Positions 16,347-25,087 of a DNA stretch of 64,000 nucleotides are shown here, in pieces. Source of the DNA: an uncultured Ulvibacter sp. Its GTDB lineage: Bacteria > Bacteroidota > Bacteroidia > Flavobacteriales > Flavobacteriaceae. How positions within the stretch are numbered: position 1 is the first letter of the stretch; the number at the start of each line of letters is the position of its first letter. A program made the translations under genes and the position numbers. The notes under the pieces were generated by a model. That model was not told where the DNA came from and searched no databases. It saw only the letters and a program-made list of their open reading frames with translations. Location: the NCBI GenBank assembly GCA_938041335.1, contig CALIAF010000028.1:36568-100567 (forward strand), in the 5' to 3' direction.

Positions 16347-17666
16347 TTATGCGTAAGCCTCTTTTATAAAAGTATCATAAGAAACTTCTTTTGTTTTCAG
16401 CTTTGCATTTTCTTTGAAGTAAGTAAGCAATTTGTTTGTTCCTAATTGCTCGCTTATGCGTTTTACTTCTTCTTGATTACTCATTATTCTTGCAGCAATA
16501 TTATCTAACTCCTCATCAGATGGATCTAGTTGTCCAAACTGCGCCATCTGTTGCTTGATCATCCCTTTGCTATGCTCTTTAAGCTCTTCAAAAGAAACCT
16601 GTAAGTTGTTCTCTGCTCTTAATTTACCTTCTATTAACTGGTAACGCAATCCTTTTTCGCTACGTTCATATTCTGCCTTCGCTTCTTCATCTGTCATTAT
16701 TTTCTCTCCAGATACTTGAATCCACTTCTGTAAAAAACCTGAAGGGAGATCAAACTTGGTGTTTTCAATAAGTGAATCTACCACATCGTTTAATAACTTC
16801 TGGTCACTCTGCTGCATAAACTGTCCTTCTGCATCTTGCTTAATCTTCTCTTTTAATTCTTTCTCAGATTTTACAACACCTTCACCAAAAAGCTTATCAA
16901 AAAGCTCCTGGTTTAAATCTGCCATCTCACGAGTGTTAATCTCTTCTAGCGTAAAAGAAACCTCTGCTTTCAAACCTTTTGCGTCTTCTTGTGTAAGACC
17001 TAAGTGACGCACATTATCCTGCTCTTCTGCAAACAAGCCTTTAGTTTTTAAAGTAACTACATCCCCTACTTTAGCTCCAGTAAGTGCTTTAATTTGAGCT
17101 TTTCCTTTTAAAGCATCTAGCTCTAATGTTGTTTTTTTATCAATGCCAGCTTCTTCACTGATAAAAGTTCCAGTAATTTCATCTCCTTTTGCGACAACAT
17201 CTTTGTTTGTTAACTTTCCGTATTGCTTACGGATTGTTTTTACCTGGTTAGTAAGCATTTTTTCATCTGCCACCACCTTGTAGTGTGTAACTGCTTTTTT
17301 CTTAACGTCAATTTTAAACTCTGGAGATAATCCTAGGTCAAACTCAAACGTAAAATCTTCACCATCCCAATCAATTTCATTATCATTCTTTGGTAAAGGG
17401 TTTCCTAAAACATCTAGTTTTTCTTCAGTAAGATATTTATGAAGGTTTTCTTGAAGAATCTTATTTACTTCTTCTAAAAGCACTGCCTTTCCATATTGTT
17501 TTTTGACCATTCCCATTGGGATATGCCCTTTTCTAAAACCTGGAATTGTTGCTGTCTTACGATAGTTGTTTAAGATACCCTGCACTTTATCTGCATAGTC
17601 CTCTTTTTTAACCTCTACAGTTAATACTGCATTTAGGTTGTCAATTTCTTTCTTGGTAATATTCAT
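16347..17666 (-). CDS. tig: Trigger factor (ribosome-bound chaperone)
   Basis: 439 aa, the usual length. The N-terminal ribosome-binding domain carries the signature GFRKGHIPMGMVKKQYG (about residues 41-57) with a hydrophobic start and DYADKVQ helix. The central PPIase-like part is degenerate, as in Bacteroidota, and the C-terminal helical arms end in KTKEVSYDTFIKEAYA. It binds nascent chains at the ribosome exit. The gene leads the tig-clpP-clpX cluster and has a textbook promoter directly upstream. Confidence 0.96.
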   Translation of the reverse strand: MNITKKEIDNLNAVLTVEVKKEDYADKVQGILNNYRKTATIPGFRKGHIPMGMVKKQYGKAVLLEEVNKILQENLHKYLTEEKLDVLGNPLPKNDNEIDWDGEDFTFEFDLGLSPEFKIDVKKKAVTHYKVVADEKMLTNQVKTIRKQYGKLTNKDVVAKGDEITGTFISEEAGIDKKTTLELDALKGKAQIKALTGAKVGDVVTLKTKGLFAEEQDNVRHLGLTQEDAKGLKAEVSFTLEEINTREMADLNQELFDKLFGEGVVKSEKELKEKIKQDAEGQFMQQSDQKLLNDVVDSLIENTKFDLPSGFLQKWIQVSGEKIMTDEEAKAEYERSEKGLRYQLIEGKLRAENNLQVSFEELKEHSKGMIKQQMAQFGQLDPSDEELDNIAARIMSNQEEVKRISEQLGTNKLLTYFKENAKLKTKEVSYDTFIKEAYA

Positions 17667-17692
17667 TTGTTTTAGCTAAAAATTTCGGACTG

Positions 17693-17722
17693 CAAAAATA
17701 GTGATTTTTATGGCACTCGCAA
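17693..17722 (-). promoter_or_regulatory. Promoter of tig
   Basis: On the minus strand TTG (complement of 17720-17722), a 19-base spacer and TATTTTTG (complement of 17693-17700). The start codon is 26 bases downstream of the -7 box. Confidence 0.78.
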
Positions 17723-17759
17723 TACGTTTAGTCACCGTAATTTAGAAGCCTTTTGATAA

Positions 17760-17769
17760 CTTCGGAAAT
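17760..17769 (+). repeat. CTTCGGAAAT motif (intergenic copy)
   Basis: Exact copy in the gap between the holin-like gene and tig. Confidence 0.7.
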
Positions 17770-17796
17770 AGCAATAATCGTATCTATAGGAATGTC

Positions 17797-18141
17797 TTAC
17801 TTATCCTTATCGAAAATTGAAAAAAGAATGGATTGCACAAACGATAACAGCAGACTAAAAATAAGTGCCCACCAAAATCCATTTACCGTAAAATCTGGAA
17901 CAAAATAATCTGCCAGTAATATGATGATGGCATTTATCACAAGTAAAAACAACCCTAAGGTCACTATGGTAACTGGTAGTGTTAAGACAACAAGGATTGG
18001 TTTTACAATAAACCGCAACAATGCGATAACAACCGCAACAATAATTGCAGAAACATAACCCTCTACTGCTACACCAGGAAGCAACTTAGCCAACAATACT
18101 ACCGCCAGTGCAGTTAACAATACTCTAATAATGGTTTTCAT
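17797..18141 (-). CDS. Small four-helix membrane protein, phage holin superfamily IV type (DUF/PF04020-like)
   Basis: 114 aa from the ATG at 18141 (MKTIIRVLLTALAVVLLAK). Four hydrophobic segments cover almost the whole protein, with conserved FIVKPILVVLTLPVTIVTLGLF between helices 2 and 3 and the NGFWWALIFSLLLSFV end. This matches the small family named after mycobacteriophage holins but found widely in bacterial chromosomes. The name does not mean phage here; the neighbours are housekeeping genes. The longer frame to 18180 adds residues with no support. Role unknown. Confidence 0.82.
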   Translation of the reverse strand: MKTIIRVLLTALAVVLLAKLLPGVAVEGYVSAIIVAVVIALLRFIVKPILVVLTLPVTIVTLGLFLLVINAIIILLADYFVPDFTVNGFWWALIFSLLLSFVQSILFSIFDKDK

Positions 18142-18255
18142 ATTTGCAATATTTAAGATATAAGAAGATGTAATGCCCAAATATTCATCTCCAATTGATT
18201 TATAAACAAATAGTTGACATGTATTAAATGCATACTATTTCAAAAGTATAAAGAT

Positions 18256-18291
18256 AAAAAAAGCGTCGTTACCTTTAACAGATAACGACGC
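18256..18291 (-). terminator. Rho-independent terminator of the lipase-porin operon
   Basis: A perfect 9-bp stem (GCGTCGTTA at 18263-18271 and its complement at 18283-18291), followed on the minus strand by seven T residues (A-run 18256-18262). It sits just past the lipase stop at 18316. Confidence 0.9.
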
Positions 18292-18315
18292 CTTATATAA
18301 AATCAAACTGTTTTA

Positions 18316-19842
18316 CTAGTTATTAGCTAATGTTATAGTAGCATAGTTTCCTATATCCACCGTAGGAACAGTTGCTCCATACTGCGCATTAATTGCAGTA
18401 ATAATTGCATTTGCTGTAAAAGCATATCCTCTAGGCGAAGGGTGAACTCCATCTAGTGAAAAAGCACCACCTGTAACAAACTGAGAAGTTAAAACCCCTC
18501 CATTATATGGCACTCCTGTTGCAGCAACTTCTGCCAAGGCAGCTTTTGCATCTACAAAAGCAAGTTCGTTAGCCGCAGCTAAACCTTCTATTACCGCATT
18601 ATATGCTCCAGCTGCCGCAGCAACTCTACCTTGTTCTGTTGAAGTTAGCACAAACTGGTCTGCTAGTGGCACTGCCACTCCAATAATAGATAGTGGGTTT
18701 GCAGGATCTGCAAGAGTACCTAACACGCCAGAAGCTGTAAGTACAACAAGATCTGTATCATTTGCCTGACGTAATTGTCCTAATAACGCAGCAGTCTCTG
18801 CAGGAACTCCTTGAGCCATTAAAATAGCTGTAACGTCTGTTAAGTCATCATCTGTCATAATAGGAAAGTTTACACCCGCCTGAAAGTTAACCGCTCTTAA
18901 GTCTGCTTCTTCTTGCGTAATAATACCAGCTCCAACTAATCCTGGAAGCGCTACGGTATTATAAAGACCAAATTGGCCATTCACTAAATCTGCTGTTGCA
19001 GCATCTAAAGGAATAGACTGCACTGGCACTGTAGTAAAGTAAGGTATAGATGTAACATCTGCGATGTTAATTAAAGCACCTTTTGCACCACCACTTGTTA
19101 AAGCAGCAACTTGACCACTATAAACAGAAGCAAATACATTAGGGTCTGTAATATCATTAGGCCCATAAGTTGATGGATCTAAATTACCTGTTTGATCTAC
19201 TCCAGCACCTCCAGAAGTTGCATAAGATAAGATATCATTGTTTCCTATCCATAAAGAAAAGAAAGTAGGATTTAGAGACGCTGCATCTGCAATTACAGTT
19301 GCGTTTGCAGAAGTTGCAAAACGAGCATAATAAGGATTCGCTGCACCTGTAGGTATACCAGCGGCATTACCATATCCAGGAGCATTTAAATGAAAACTTT
19401 TTGCTCCAGGAACTCCCATATTGTTAAAAGGTCCTGTTGCGCTTGTTGCTACATCTGTAGTTGGAGCACCCTCTAGTCTTACTGGACCAGGATTTCCATC
19501 TGCATCAAAAGCTAATACAAATCTGTTTTCAGCAATTTGAGTACCTCCTAATAATAAACCACCTAAATTGTCATCTACTAAAGGCTGAGTAAACTCGCCA
19601 CCTTCAACAAATGTAAATTGACTCGCCATGATATTAGGATAAGAATTTTCTTGTCCCGTAATATATAATGCACCATCTGCATATCCAGCAGTTAAAGAGT
19701 TACCAACGGCAACATAATTACTAAAATCTGCAGTTCCAGACTCATAGAATCCAGCATCTTCAACAGAAGTTTCAAATTCTGGGTCACAGCTTATAAACCC
19801 TAAGGCTACAATTGCTGCTGTTATTTTTATATAATTTTTCAT
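18316..19842 (-). CDS. SGNH/GDSL-family lipoprotein hydrolase
   Basis: 508 aa lipoprotein (lipobox LGFISC, Cys19). The SGNH blocks are present. Block I is VAVGNSLTAGY with the nucleophile Ser49 and Asn in place of the usual Asp of GDS. Block III is LWIGNNDIL and block V is DGVHPSPRGYA with the catalytic Asp/His pair. It probably hydrolyses lipid or other esters at the cell surface or in the periplasm. It lies 19 bases downstream of a FadL-like porin gene in the same operon. That suggests a release-and-uptake pair for fatty acids or other hydrophobic substrates. The substrate is inferred from context only. Confidence 0.9.
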   Translation of the reverse strand: MKNYIKITAAIVALGFISCDPEFETSVEDAGFYESGTADFSNYVAVGNSLTAGYADGALYITGQENSYPNIMASQFTFVEGGEFTQPLVDDNLGGLLLGGTQIAENRFVLAFDADGNPGPVRLEGAPTTDVATSATGPFNNMGVPGAKSFHLNAPGYGNAAGIPTGAANPYYARFATSANATVIADAASLNPTFFSLWIGNNDILSYATSGGAGVDQTGNLDPSTYGPNDITDPNVFASVYSGQVAALTSGGAKGALINIADVTSIPYFTTVPVQSIPLDAATADLVNGQFGLYNTVALPGLVGAGIITQEEADLRAVNFQAGVNFPIMTDDDLTDVTAILMAQGVPAETAALLGQLRQANDTDLVVLTASGVLGTLADPANPLSIIGVAVPLADQFVLTSTEQGRVAAAAGAYNAVIEGLAAANELAFVDAKAALAEVAATGVPYNGGVLTSQFVTGGAFSLDGVHPSPRGYAFTANAIITAINAQYGATVPTVDIGNYATITLANN

Positions 19843-19861
19843 CTTGATAATACGGTTTAAA

Positions 19862-21112
19862 TTAAAGTTTGTAAGTCAATCCTAGTCCTGGCACAAATGC
19901 GTTAGACTTGTATGTCCCTCCAAAAGGAGCAGTAACACCGCTCTCTGTGTAAGAATCATAAGAAGCATTAATCTCCTTAAAGTGAACATATAAGAAAGAT
20001 GCATCTATTTGTAAACGCTCACTTACATTAAAAGTAAGTCCTGCGGTATAATTGTTAGAATCGTTACGTGGCGTTTCTGGAGCAAAAAATCCAGCTTGCA
20101 CAGGAGACTCATCAAAGTAATATCCACCTCTTAAAGTAAAATTCTTGGAAGCCTCATATTGTAAACCAAAACGATAAGTTGAAGAGTTCTTATAATTACG
20201 AGCGTTAAAAGAATCTGGAATCGCAGGATTCTCAAAATCAATATCTAAAGACTCATACTCTCCCCAGAATGTAGTATTCAAGTCAAAAGCAAAAAGCCAC
20301 TTATCACAAAACTCATAAGAAAGACCTACCGTCATTTCTGCTGGTAAAGGTAACTCTGCCGTTGCATTTGTATCTGCAAATGGAGTCGCAGGAGAATTAG
20401 GGATATTTTCAAAGTCTGCGGTCGCTTCATCAGCTTCTAGTTTAATTAAAGAACGATACGTCGCTCCTAATCTAAACTTCTCTGACACATTAAACATAGC
20501 ACTTACTGTCCATCCAGTGTTTGAAACACCAGAAGCGTCAATAGTTACTTCAGAACGATTACCATCTAAATCAGTCAATGAACGTGATAGATTTCTATTA
20601 AAGTTTACACTACCTGTAACGTAGATGAAACCACCACTAAAACTAAAGTGCTTATTCACTTTAATAGCAGCAGAACCTTGCACATATATAGCAGCAAGAT
20701 CAATATTATTAACTAAGTGCGATCCAGCCCAGTCATCTTCATAAGCGACACCACTACCATAAGGAGTGTATACACCTAAACCAAATGCCAACCAATCTGT
20801 TGCTTGATAAGAAGCATATGCATAAATAGGAGTTCCTACATCACTATCTGTTCTAGCAGAAGCACCTGTAACCTCATTTTGATAGGCAACATTAGATAAC
20901 ACACCAAAACCTCCCACGGCTATACTTAACTTATTCTCAAGGAAAACTAATCCCGCTGGATTGTGAAACACAAGTTCTGCACTGTTTACAACAGCTACAC
21001 CTGTGTGTCCCATTGCCAGAGATTTGTTACCCTGCAGAGCCACTCTATATCCACCGGCATACATCACTGCAGAAGCAAGTGTAAATACGGCAAGAAATAA
21101 TACTTTCTTCAT
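19862..21112 (-). CDS. OmpP1/FadL/TodX-family outer membrane porin
   Basis: 416 aa outer-membrane barrel for hydrophobic compounds such as long-chain fatty acids. Signal peptide at residues 1-19 (FLAVFTLASAVMYAGG). The family's N-terminal hatch is marked by ALQGNKSLAMGHTGVAVVNSAELVFHNPAGLVF (the NPAG signature at about 51-54). Barrel strands with alternating pattern run to the terminal GLGLTYKL. It is the first gene of the operon with the SGNH lipase. A 24-base inverted repeat lies in its leader. Confidence 0.92.
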   Translation of the reverse strand: MKKVLFLAVFTLASAVMYAGGYRVALQGNKSLAMGHTGVAVVNSAELVFHNPAGLVFLENKLSIAVGGFGVLSNVAYQNEVTGASARTDSDVGTPIYAYASYQATDWLAFGLGVYTPYGSGVAYEDDWAGSHLVNNIDLAAIYVQGSAAIKVNKHFSFSGGFIYVTGSVNFNRNLSRSLTDLDGNRSEVTIDASGVSNTGWTVSAMFNVSEKFRLGATYRSLIKLEADEATADFENIPNSPATPFADTNATAELPLPAEMTVGLSYEFCDKWLFAFDLNTTFWGEYESLDIDFENPAIPDSFNARNYKNSSTYRFGLQYEASKNFTLRGGYYFDESPVQAGFFAPETPRNDSNNYTAGLTFNVSERLQIDASFLYVHFKEINASYDSYTESGVTAPFGGTYKSNAFVPGLGLTYKL

Positions 21113-21155
21113 AATTAAATAGTTTGATTAAAAAATTTGTTGTTAGTTTTTACAT

Positions 21156-21179
21156 ATTTATTATGCATACATAATAAAT
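21156..21179. promoter_or_regulatory. Palindromic operator-like site upstream of the FadL-lipase operon
   Basis: Two perfect 10-base arms (ATTTATTATG at 21156-21165 and its complement at 21170-21179) around CATA. It lies directly downstream of a -7 box at 21188-21195 on the minus strand, so a bound repressor would block initiation. MarR- and TetR-type regulators often use such TTATG-CATAA sites; no regulator gene is adjacent. Confidence 0.55.
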
Positions 21180-21187
21180 TTAATGCG

Positions 21188-21195
21188 CAAAATTA
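21188..21195 (-). promoter_or_regulatory. -7 box of the FadL-lipase operon (TAATTTTG)
   Basis: Perfect TAnnTTTG on the minus strand, overlapping the stop codon of the upstream hydrolase gene. The predicted start point is just before the palindrome. No good -33 TTG is seen. Confidence 0.5.
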
Positions 21196-21954
21196 TAAAA
21201 AATTAATCACAATATGGTAAAAATCAGTGGGATTCTCCGCGTGTAGCCAATGCCCAGCGCCAGTTACTGTAGCTATTTTTGCCTTCGGAAATTGTCTTTT
21301 TATACCTATTTCATCCATGTCTTCGATATACCCCGAGTTTTCTCCTCTAACAAATAAGCATGCTCCTTCGTATTTTGCATTTTGATCAAGCGCCTTTCCC
21401 ACTTCAGAAATATTAGCGGTTAACACCTTTAAGTTAATTTTTAAACCCAAGGTGCCTTTAGATATCCAATACAAGTTTTTTAATAGAAACTGCCTAGTAC
21501 CAATATCTTTTATAAAACCACTTAAAACAGTATCTGCCTCACCGCGCGAACTTAAGATTTCAAAATCTAAAGAACCCAAGGCTTTTAAGATATCTTGATG
21601 ATGAGAAGGATATGATTTGAGGCCTATATCTGCTAGTATTAACTTATCTATCATATCAGGATAAGTCACGGCAAATTCCATTGCAGTTTTACCTCCCATA
21701 GAATGCCCCATTAAAGAAAACGACTCCAGCGAATGATACGCACAGTATTCTTTTAAATCTTGCACCATAAAATTATAATTCCAGTCATCACTATGAAAAC
21801 TCTTACCATGATTACGTTGATCTAGAAGATGCACTTGAAAACCATCCTGTGAAAATTTGTTACCTAGTGTTTTCCAGTTATCACCAGAACCCAAAAATCC
21901 ATGCAGAATAACTAGTGGCCTACCTTCTCCTATTATATTTGAGTGTAACAACAT
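21193..21954 (-). CDS. Alpha/beta-fold hydrolase (YbfF-like esterase)
   Basis: 253 aa cytosolic alpha/beta hydrolase. The oxyanion motif HGFLGSGDNW is at residues 18-27. The nucleophile elbow GHSMGG holds Ser85, and the C-terminal GAGHWLHAENP holds the catalytic His. The DQRNHGKS motif is typical of the YbfF/epoxide-hydrolase-like branch, which cleaves short-chain acyl esters or thioesters. It starts on the base after the pdxJ stop codon and so is translated from the same transcript. A link to pyridoxine synthesis is not obvious. Confidence 0.87.
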   Translation of the reverse strand: MLLHSNIIGEGRPLVILHGFLGSGDNWKTLGNKFSQDGFQVHLLDQRNHGKSFHSDDWNYNFMVQDLKEYCAYHSLESFSLMGHSMGGKTAMEFAVTYPDMIDKLILADIGLKSYPSHHQDILKALGSLDFEILSSRGEADTVLSGFIKDIGTRQFLLKNLYWISKGTLGLKINLKVLTANISEVGKALDQNAKYEGACLFVRGENSGYIEDMDEIGIKRQFPKAKIATVTGAGHWLHAENPTDFYHIVINFL

Positions 21955-22668
21955 CTATTGTAGTTTTTGTAAATACTGTTTAATAACAGACTCTAGTCCT
22001 TGATAAATAGCTTCACTAATAAGCGCATGACCGATACTTACTTCTGCAAGATGAGGAACATTATTTTTAAAGAAAGCGATATTATCTAATGACAAATCGT
22101 GACCTGCATTGACACCTAAACCTAATTCATGCGCTCTTAAGGCACCATCAGCGTAAGGTATAACCGCAGCTTCAATTCCTTTTGCATAACCTACCGCAAA
22201 ATCTTCTGTGTATAATTCTATTCTATCTGCACCTACAGCCACCGCCCCATCAATCATGGACAAAACGGGGTCCACAAAAATAGAAGTACGCACTCCGTTT
22301 CTTTTAAATTCTTGAATAGTTTCGGTTAAGAAAGATTTGTGCTTTATGGTATTCCAGCCGGCATCTGAAGTTAGTGCTCCTATTTTATCTGGCACTAAAG
22401 TCACTTGTGTAGGTTTTAATGCAAGAACAAGGTTCATGAAATACTTGATAGGGTTTCCTTCAATGTTGTATTCCGTTTGAACTACATTTTTTAAATCACG
22501 AGCATCTTGATATCGTATATGTCTTTCATCGGGACGTGGATGTATTGTAATCCCTTGAGCTCCGAACGCCTCTATATCTCTTGCCGCCTTAAGCAAGTTT
22601 GGCACATTTCCGCCTCGAGCATTACGAAGCGTGGCTAGTTTATTAATATTTACACTTAACTTTGTCAT
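21955..22668 (-). CDS. pdxJ: Pyridoxine 5'-phosphate synthase
   Basis: TIM-barrel enzyme that condenses 1-deoxy-D-xylulose 5-phosphate with 1-amino-acetone-3-phosphate, the last ring-forming step of DXP-dependent vitamin B6 synthesis. 237 aa from the ATG at 22668 (MTKLSVNINKLATLRNARGG). Family motifs are ITIHPRPDERHI, PDKIGALTSDAGW, ELYTEDFA and GLGVNAGHDLSLDN. A longer frame starts with TTG at 22698, upstream of the -7 box at 22688-22695, and is rejected. The alpha/beta hydrolase follows with no gap. Confidence 0.96.
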   Translation of the reverse strand: MTKLSVNINKLATLRNARGGNVPNLLKAARDIEAFGAQGITIHPRPDERHIRYQDARDLKNVVQTEYNIEGNPIKYFMNLVLALKPTQVTLVPDKIGALTSDAGWNTIKHKSFLTETIQEFKRNGVRTSIFVDPVLSMIDGAVAVGADRIELYTEDFAVGYAKGIEAAVIPYADGALRAHELGLGVNAGHDLSLDNIAFFKNNVPHLAEVSIGHALISEAIYQGLESVIKQYLQKLQ

Positions 22669-22687
22669 ACTTGAAATAATTATTCTA

Positions 22688-22695
22688 CAAAAATA
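22688..22695 (-). promoter_or_regulatory. -7 box of the pdxJ promoter (TATTTTTG)
   Basis: Perfect TAnnTTTG on the minus strand, 19 bases before the pdxJ ATG. No strong TTG at the -33 distance. Confidence 0.6.
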
Positions 22696-22751
22696 CAACC
22701 CTTGTTTTCGGCTATAGGCTTAATTTAAGTATTTTGCATAAAAAAATATTT

Positions 22752-23408
22752 GTGAATACACATCAATACATTATTAACGACGTTAAACCCTTTGCTTTAG
22801 AAAAAAGCATTAAGGAATTACAGACCGCTTTTAATCAGCTTACCTACTCCCATTTTCCAATAATGAAAGGTGACTCTTTTGAGGGTTGTATTAGCAGCAC
22901 AGATGTATATTGCTTTGAGGCAGATAAAACCATTGAAAACTACGCCTATGCGATAGAACCATTTTTTGTTAGATTGGACACAAACTGGCTCGACATTTTA
23001 GAAGCTTGCGCTTTAAACAACACAAATATAATGCCTGTTCTCGATGAGAAAAACAACTATAAAGGGTATTATGAACTAGGTGATATTATAGGTATTTTTA
23101 ATGACACTCCATTTTTAAATGAGGCTGGAGGTATTATTGTTGTAGAAAAGGGAGTTAGAGATTATTCGTTTAGTGAAATTTGCCAAATTGTAGAATCCAA
23201 TGACGCAAAAATTCTAGGTGTTTTCATCTCACAATTAAATAGTGACACGATGCAAGCTACCATTAAAATAGGCCATCAAGGCATGAATGAAATTGTGCAA
23301 ACTTTTAGGAGGTATAGCTATAACATCATATCTAGTCATGATGAAGATTTATTGCTTGAAGACTTAAAAGAAAGATCAAATTATCTTAACAAATACTTGA
23401 ACATGTAA
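22752..23408 (+). CDS. CBS-domain protein
   Basis: 218 aa from GTG at 22752; a TTG at 22734 is a second possible start. Two CBS motifs form one Bateman-type unit: the first near residues 4-60 (TYSHFPIMKGDSFEGCISSTDVY) and the second near 65-120 (IMPVLDEKNNYKGYYELGDII). Such units bind adenine nucleotides. A C-terminal ACT-like part follows (IVESNDAKILGVFISQL). No catalytic domain is attached. It is four bases from nadK and co-directional, so its ligand may be a nucleotide such as NAD(H), ATP or AMP; this is inference from context. Confidence 0.85.
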   Translation: MNTHQYIINDVKPFALEKSIKELQTAFNQLTYSHFPIMKGDSFEGCISSTDVYCFEADKTIENYAYAIEPFFVRLDTNWLDILEACALNNTNIMPVLDEKNNYKGYYELGDIIGIFNDTPFLNEAGGIIVVEKGVRDYSFSEICQIVESNDAKILGVFISQLNSDTMQATIKIGHQGMNEIVQTFRRYSYNIISSHDEDLLLEDLKERSNYLNKYLNM

Positions 23409-23411
23409 GTT

Positions 23412-24290
23412 ATGAAAGTTGCAATCTACGGCCAATTTTATCATAAAAATAGCGGGAAACACGTCTTGTCTATTATTGAAGCATTTCAGAAAAAAAACAT
23501 CACGCTGTTAATTGAAGAAAATTTTAAAAAGCTTGTAGAGAAAGAAATTAACATCTCTATTGGCAACATCCCTACTTTTATAAACATAGATAACACCTTT
23601 GACCTATTTATAAGTATAGGTGGTGATGGTACTATATTAAAATCGATCACTTATGTGGGGGACTTAGGCATTCCAATTGCTGGTATCAACACTGGGCGTT
23701 TAGGATTTTTAGCTACCATTCAAAAAGAGAACATTTCAGAAAGTATTGAAAGTATTCTTAAAGGAGATTATACTATTTCTGAAAGGAGCCTTCTTAGTAT
23801 AGAAACCACACCGATGCAAGAAAACATCACAAAACTTAATTTTGCATTGAATGAAGTTGCGGTGAACAGAAAAAACACGACGAGCATGATCAAAGTAGAT
23901 ACTCATGTAAATGACAAATATCTAACCACCTATTTTTCTGACGGCCTTATTGTGGCCACACCTACTGGATCTACAGGGTATTCTTTAAGTTGCGGCGGCC
24001 CTGTTATTGACCCTTCTACGAGTAATATCGCATTGACACCTATTGCTCCTCATAATTTAAGTGCTCGCCCTTTAGTTTTGCCTGACAATTGTGTGATTGA
24101 CCTTTCGGTATCTGGAAGAGAAGATGAATTTCTGGTTTCTCTAGACTCCCGAATCATAACATTGCAAATAGATACCACACTTCGAATAAAAAAAGCGCCT
24201 TTTACTATAAAACTGGTACAGCTTAAAAACGAAAGTTTTATAAAAACACTCCGCGAAAAACTGCTCTGGGGAGAAGACAAACGTAATTAA
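23412..24290 (+). CDS. nadK: NAD kinase
   Basis: Phosphorylates NAD to NADP. 292 aa, normal length. The GGDGT motif at residues 70-74 binds ATP, and NTGRLGFLA is the following family motif. TPTGSTGYSLSCGGPVIDP binds NAD. It lies four bases after the CBS-domain gene and upstream of the DUF6089-uppS-bamA cluster, a gene order common in Flavobacteriaceae. Confidence 0.97.
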   Translation: MKVAIYGQFYHKNSGKHVLSIIEAFQKKNITLLIEENFKKLVEKEINISIGNIPTFINIDNTFDLFISIGGDGTILKSITYVGDLGIPIAGINTGRLGFLATIQKENISESIESILKGDYTISERSLLSIETTPMQENITKLNFALNEVAVNRKNTTSMIKVDTHVNDKYLTTYFSDGLIVATPTGSTGYSLSCGGPVIDPSTSNIALTPIAPHNLSARPLVLPDNCVIDLSVSGREDEFLVSLDSRIITLQIDTTLRIKKAPFTIKLVQLKNESFIKTLREKLLWGEDKRN

Positions 24291-24372
24291 GCAATAAATT
24301 CTTTTAAAAATTGTTTATCCACTAGGTGAAAACGTCTTTAGCTTAAAGGCTTCAATTACCGCAGTTAATTAG

Positions 24373-24380
24373 TATATTTG
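24373..24380 (+). promoter_or_regulatory. -7 box of the DUF6089-uppS-bamA cluster (TATATTTG)
   Basis: Perfect TAnnTTTG, 17 bases before the ATG at 24398. No clear -33 TTG. It would drive the envelope biogenesis cluster. Confidence 0.6.
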
Positions 24381-24397
24381 CAAACTTTTATAGAAAA

Positions 24398-25087
24398 ATG
24401 AAGTATATAATAATCATCTTATTTACACTTTTAAGCACCCTTAATCTACATAGCCAAACCTATGAAGTTGGAGCTTATGTTGGTGGAGCAAACATAATTG
24501 GTGACGTAGGTAGAACCAATTACATCTACCCCAATGGCTTAGCTTTTGGCGGTATTGCAAAATGGAACAGAAGTGACAGACACTCGTTTAGGGCTTCTGT
24601 TATCACAACAAAGTTACAAGGAAATGACGCTGACTCGCATGAAGCTAGAAGACGAGAACGCGGCTATTCTTTTGAAAACAATTTGACAGAATTTTCACTA
24701 GGTATTGAGTACACTTTTTGGGAATTTAACATGTACAGTGGTAATCGAGCAAGTACTCCTTATTTATATTCTGGTGTAAACTATTTGTTATATGACTCGT
24801 TAAGACTAAGACAAAACACAGGAGATATTATTAGATATGGGGCTACTGGTGATTTTGCCATACCAATGGTTGTAGGCTTTAAGACAACAGTAAGCACAAA
24901 CATGATTGCGGCTTTTGAAATAGGCGCCAGATACACATTGAGCGACTCATTAGACGGAAGTGTTTCACCAAATAACGAATTTATTGGCGCACAATTTGGT
25001 GATACTAACAACAATGATTGGTATGTCTTTACTGGTATTACATTTACGTTTACCTTTGGACGACAACCCTGTTACTGTAATTTTTAA
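24398..25087 (+). CDS. DUF6089-family outer membrane beta-barrel protein
   Basis: 229 aa. Signal peptide residues 1-20 (FTLLSTLNLHSQ). The body has beta-strands typical of a small eight-stranded barrel (EVGAYVGGANIIGDVGRTNYIYP, and terminal FTGITFTFTFG). Its position directly before uppS and bamA is characteristic of the family in Flavobacteriia. Its stop overlaps the uppS start (TAATG), so translation is coupled. The role is unknown; context suggests envelope assembly. Confidence 0.85.
   Translation: MKYIIIILFTLLSTLNLHSQTYEVGAYVGGANIIGDVGRTNYIYPNGLAFGGIAKWNRSDRHSFRASVITTKLQGNDADSHEARRRERGYSFENNLTEFSLGIEYTFWEFNMYSGNRASTPYLYSGVNYLLYDSLRLRQNTGDIIRYGATGDFAIPMVVGFKTTVSTNMIAAFEIGARYTLSDSLDGSVSPNNEFIGAQFGDTNNNDWYVFTGITFTFTFGRQPCYCNF

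Noticed and set aside
17797..18141. Phage remnant, because of the holin-like name
   Set aside because: The family is chromosomal and widespread, and no other phage gene is nearby.
18509..18526. TGGCAC-N5-TTGC match inside the lipase gene
   Set aside because: It is within coding sequence, on the strand opposite to the lipase and to its whole neighbourhood. Nothing downstream would use it.
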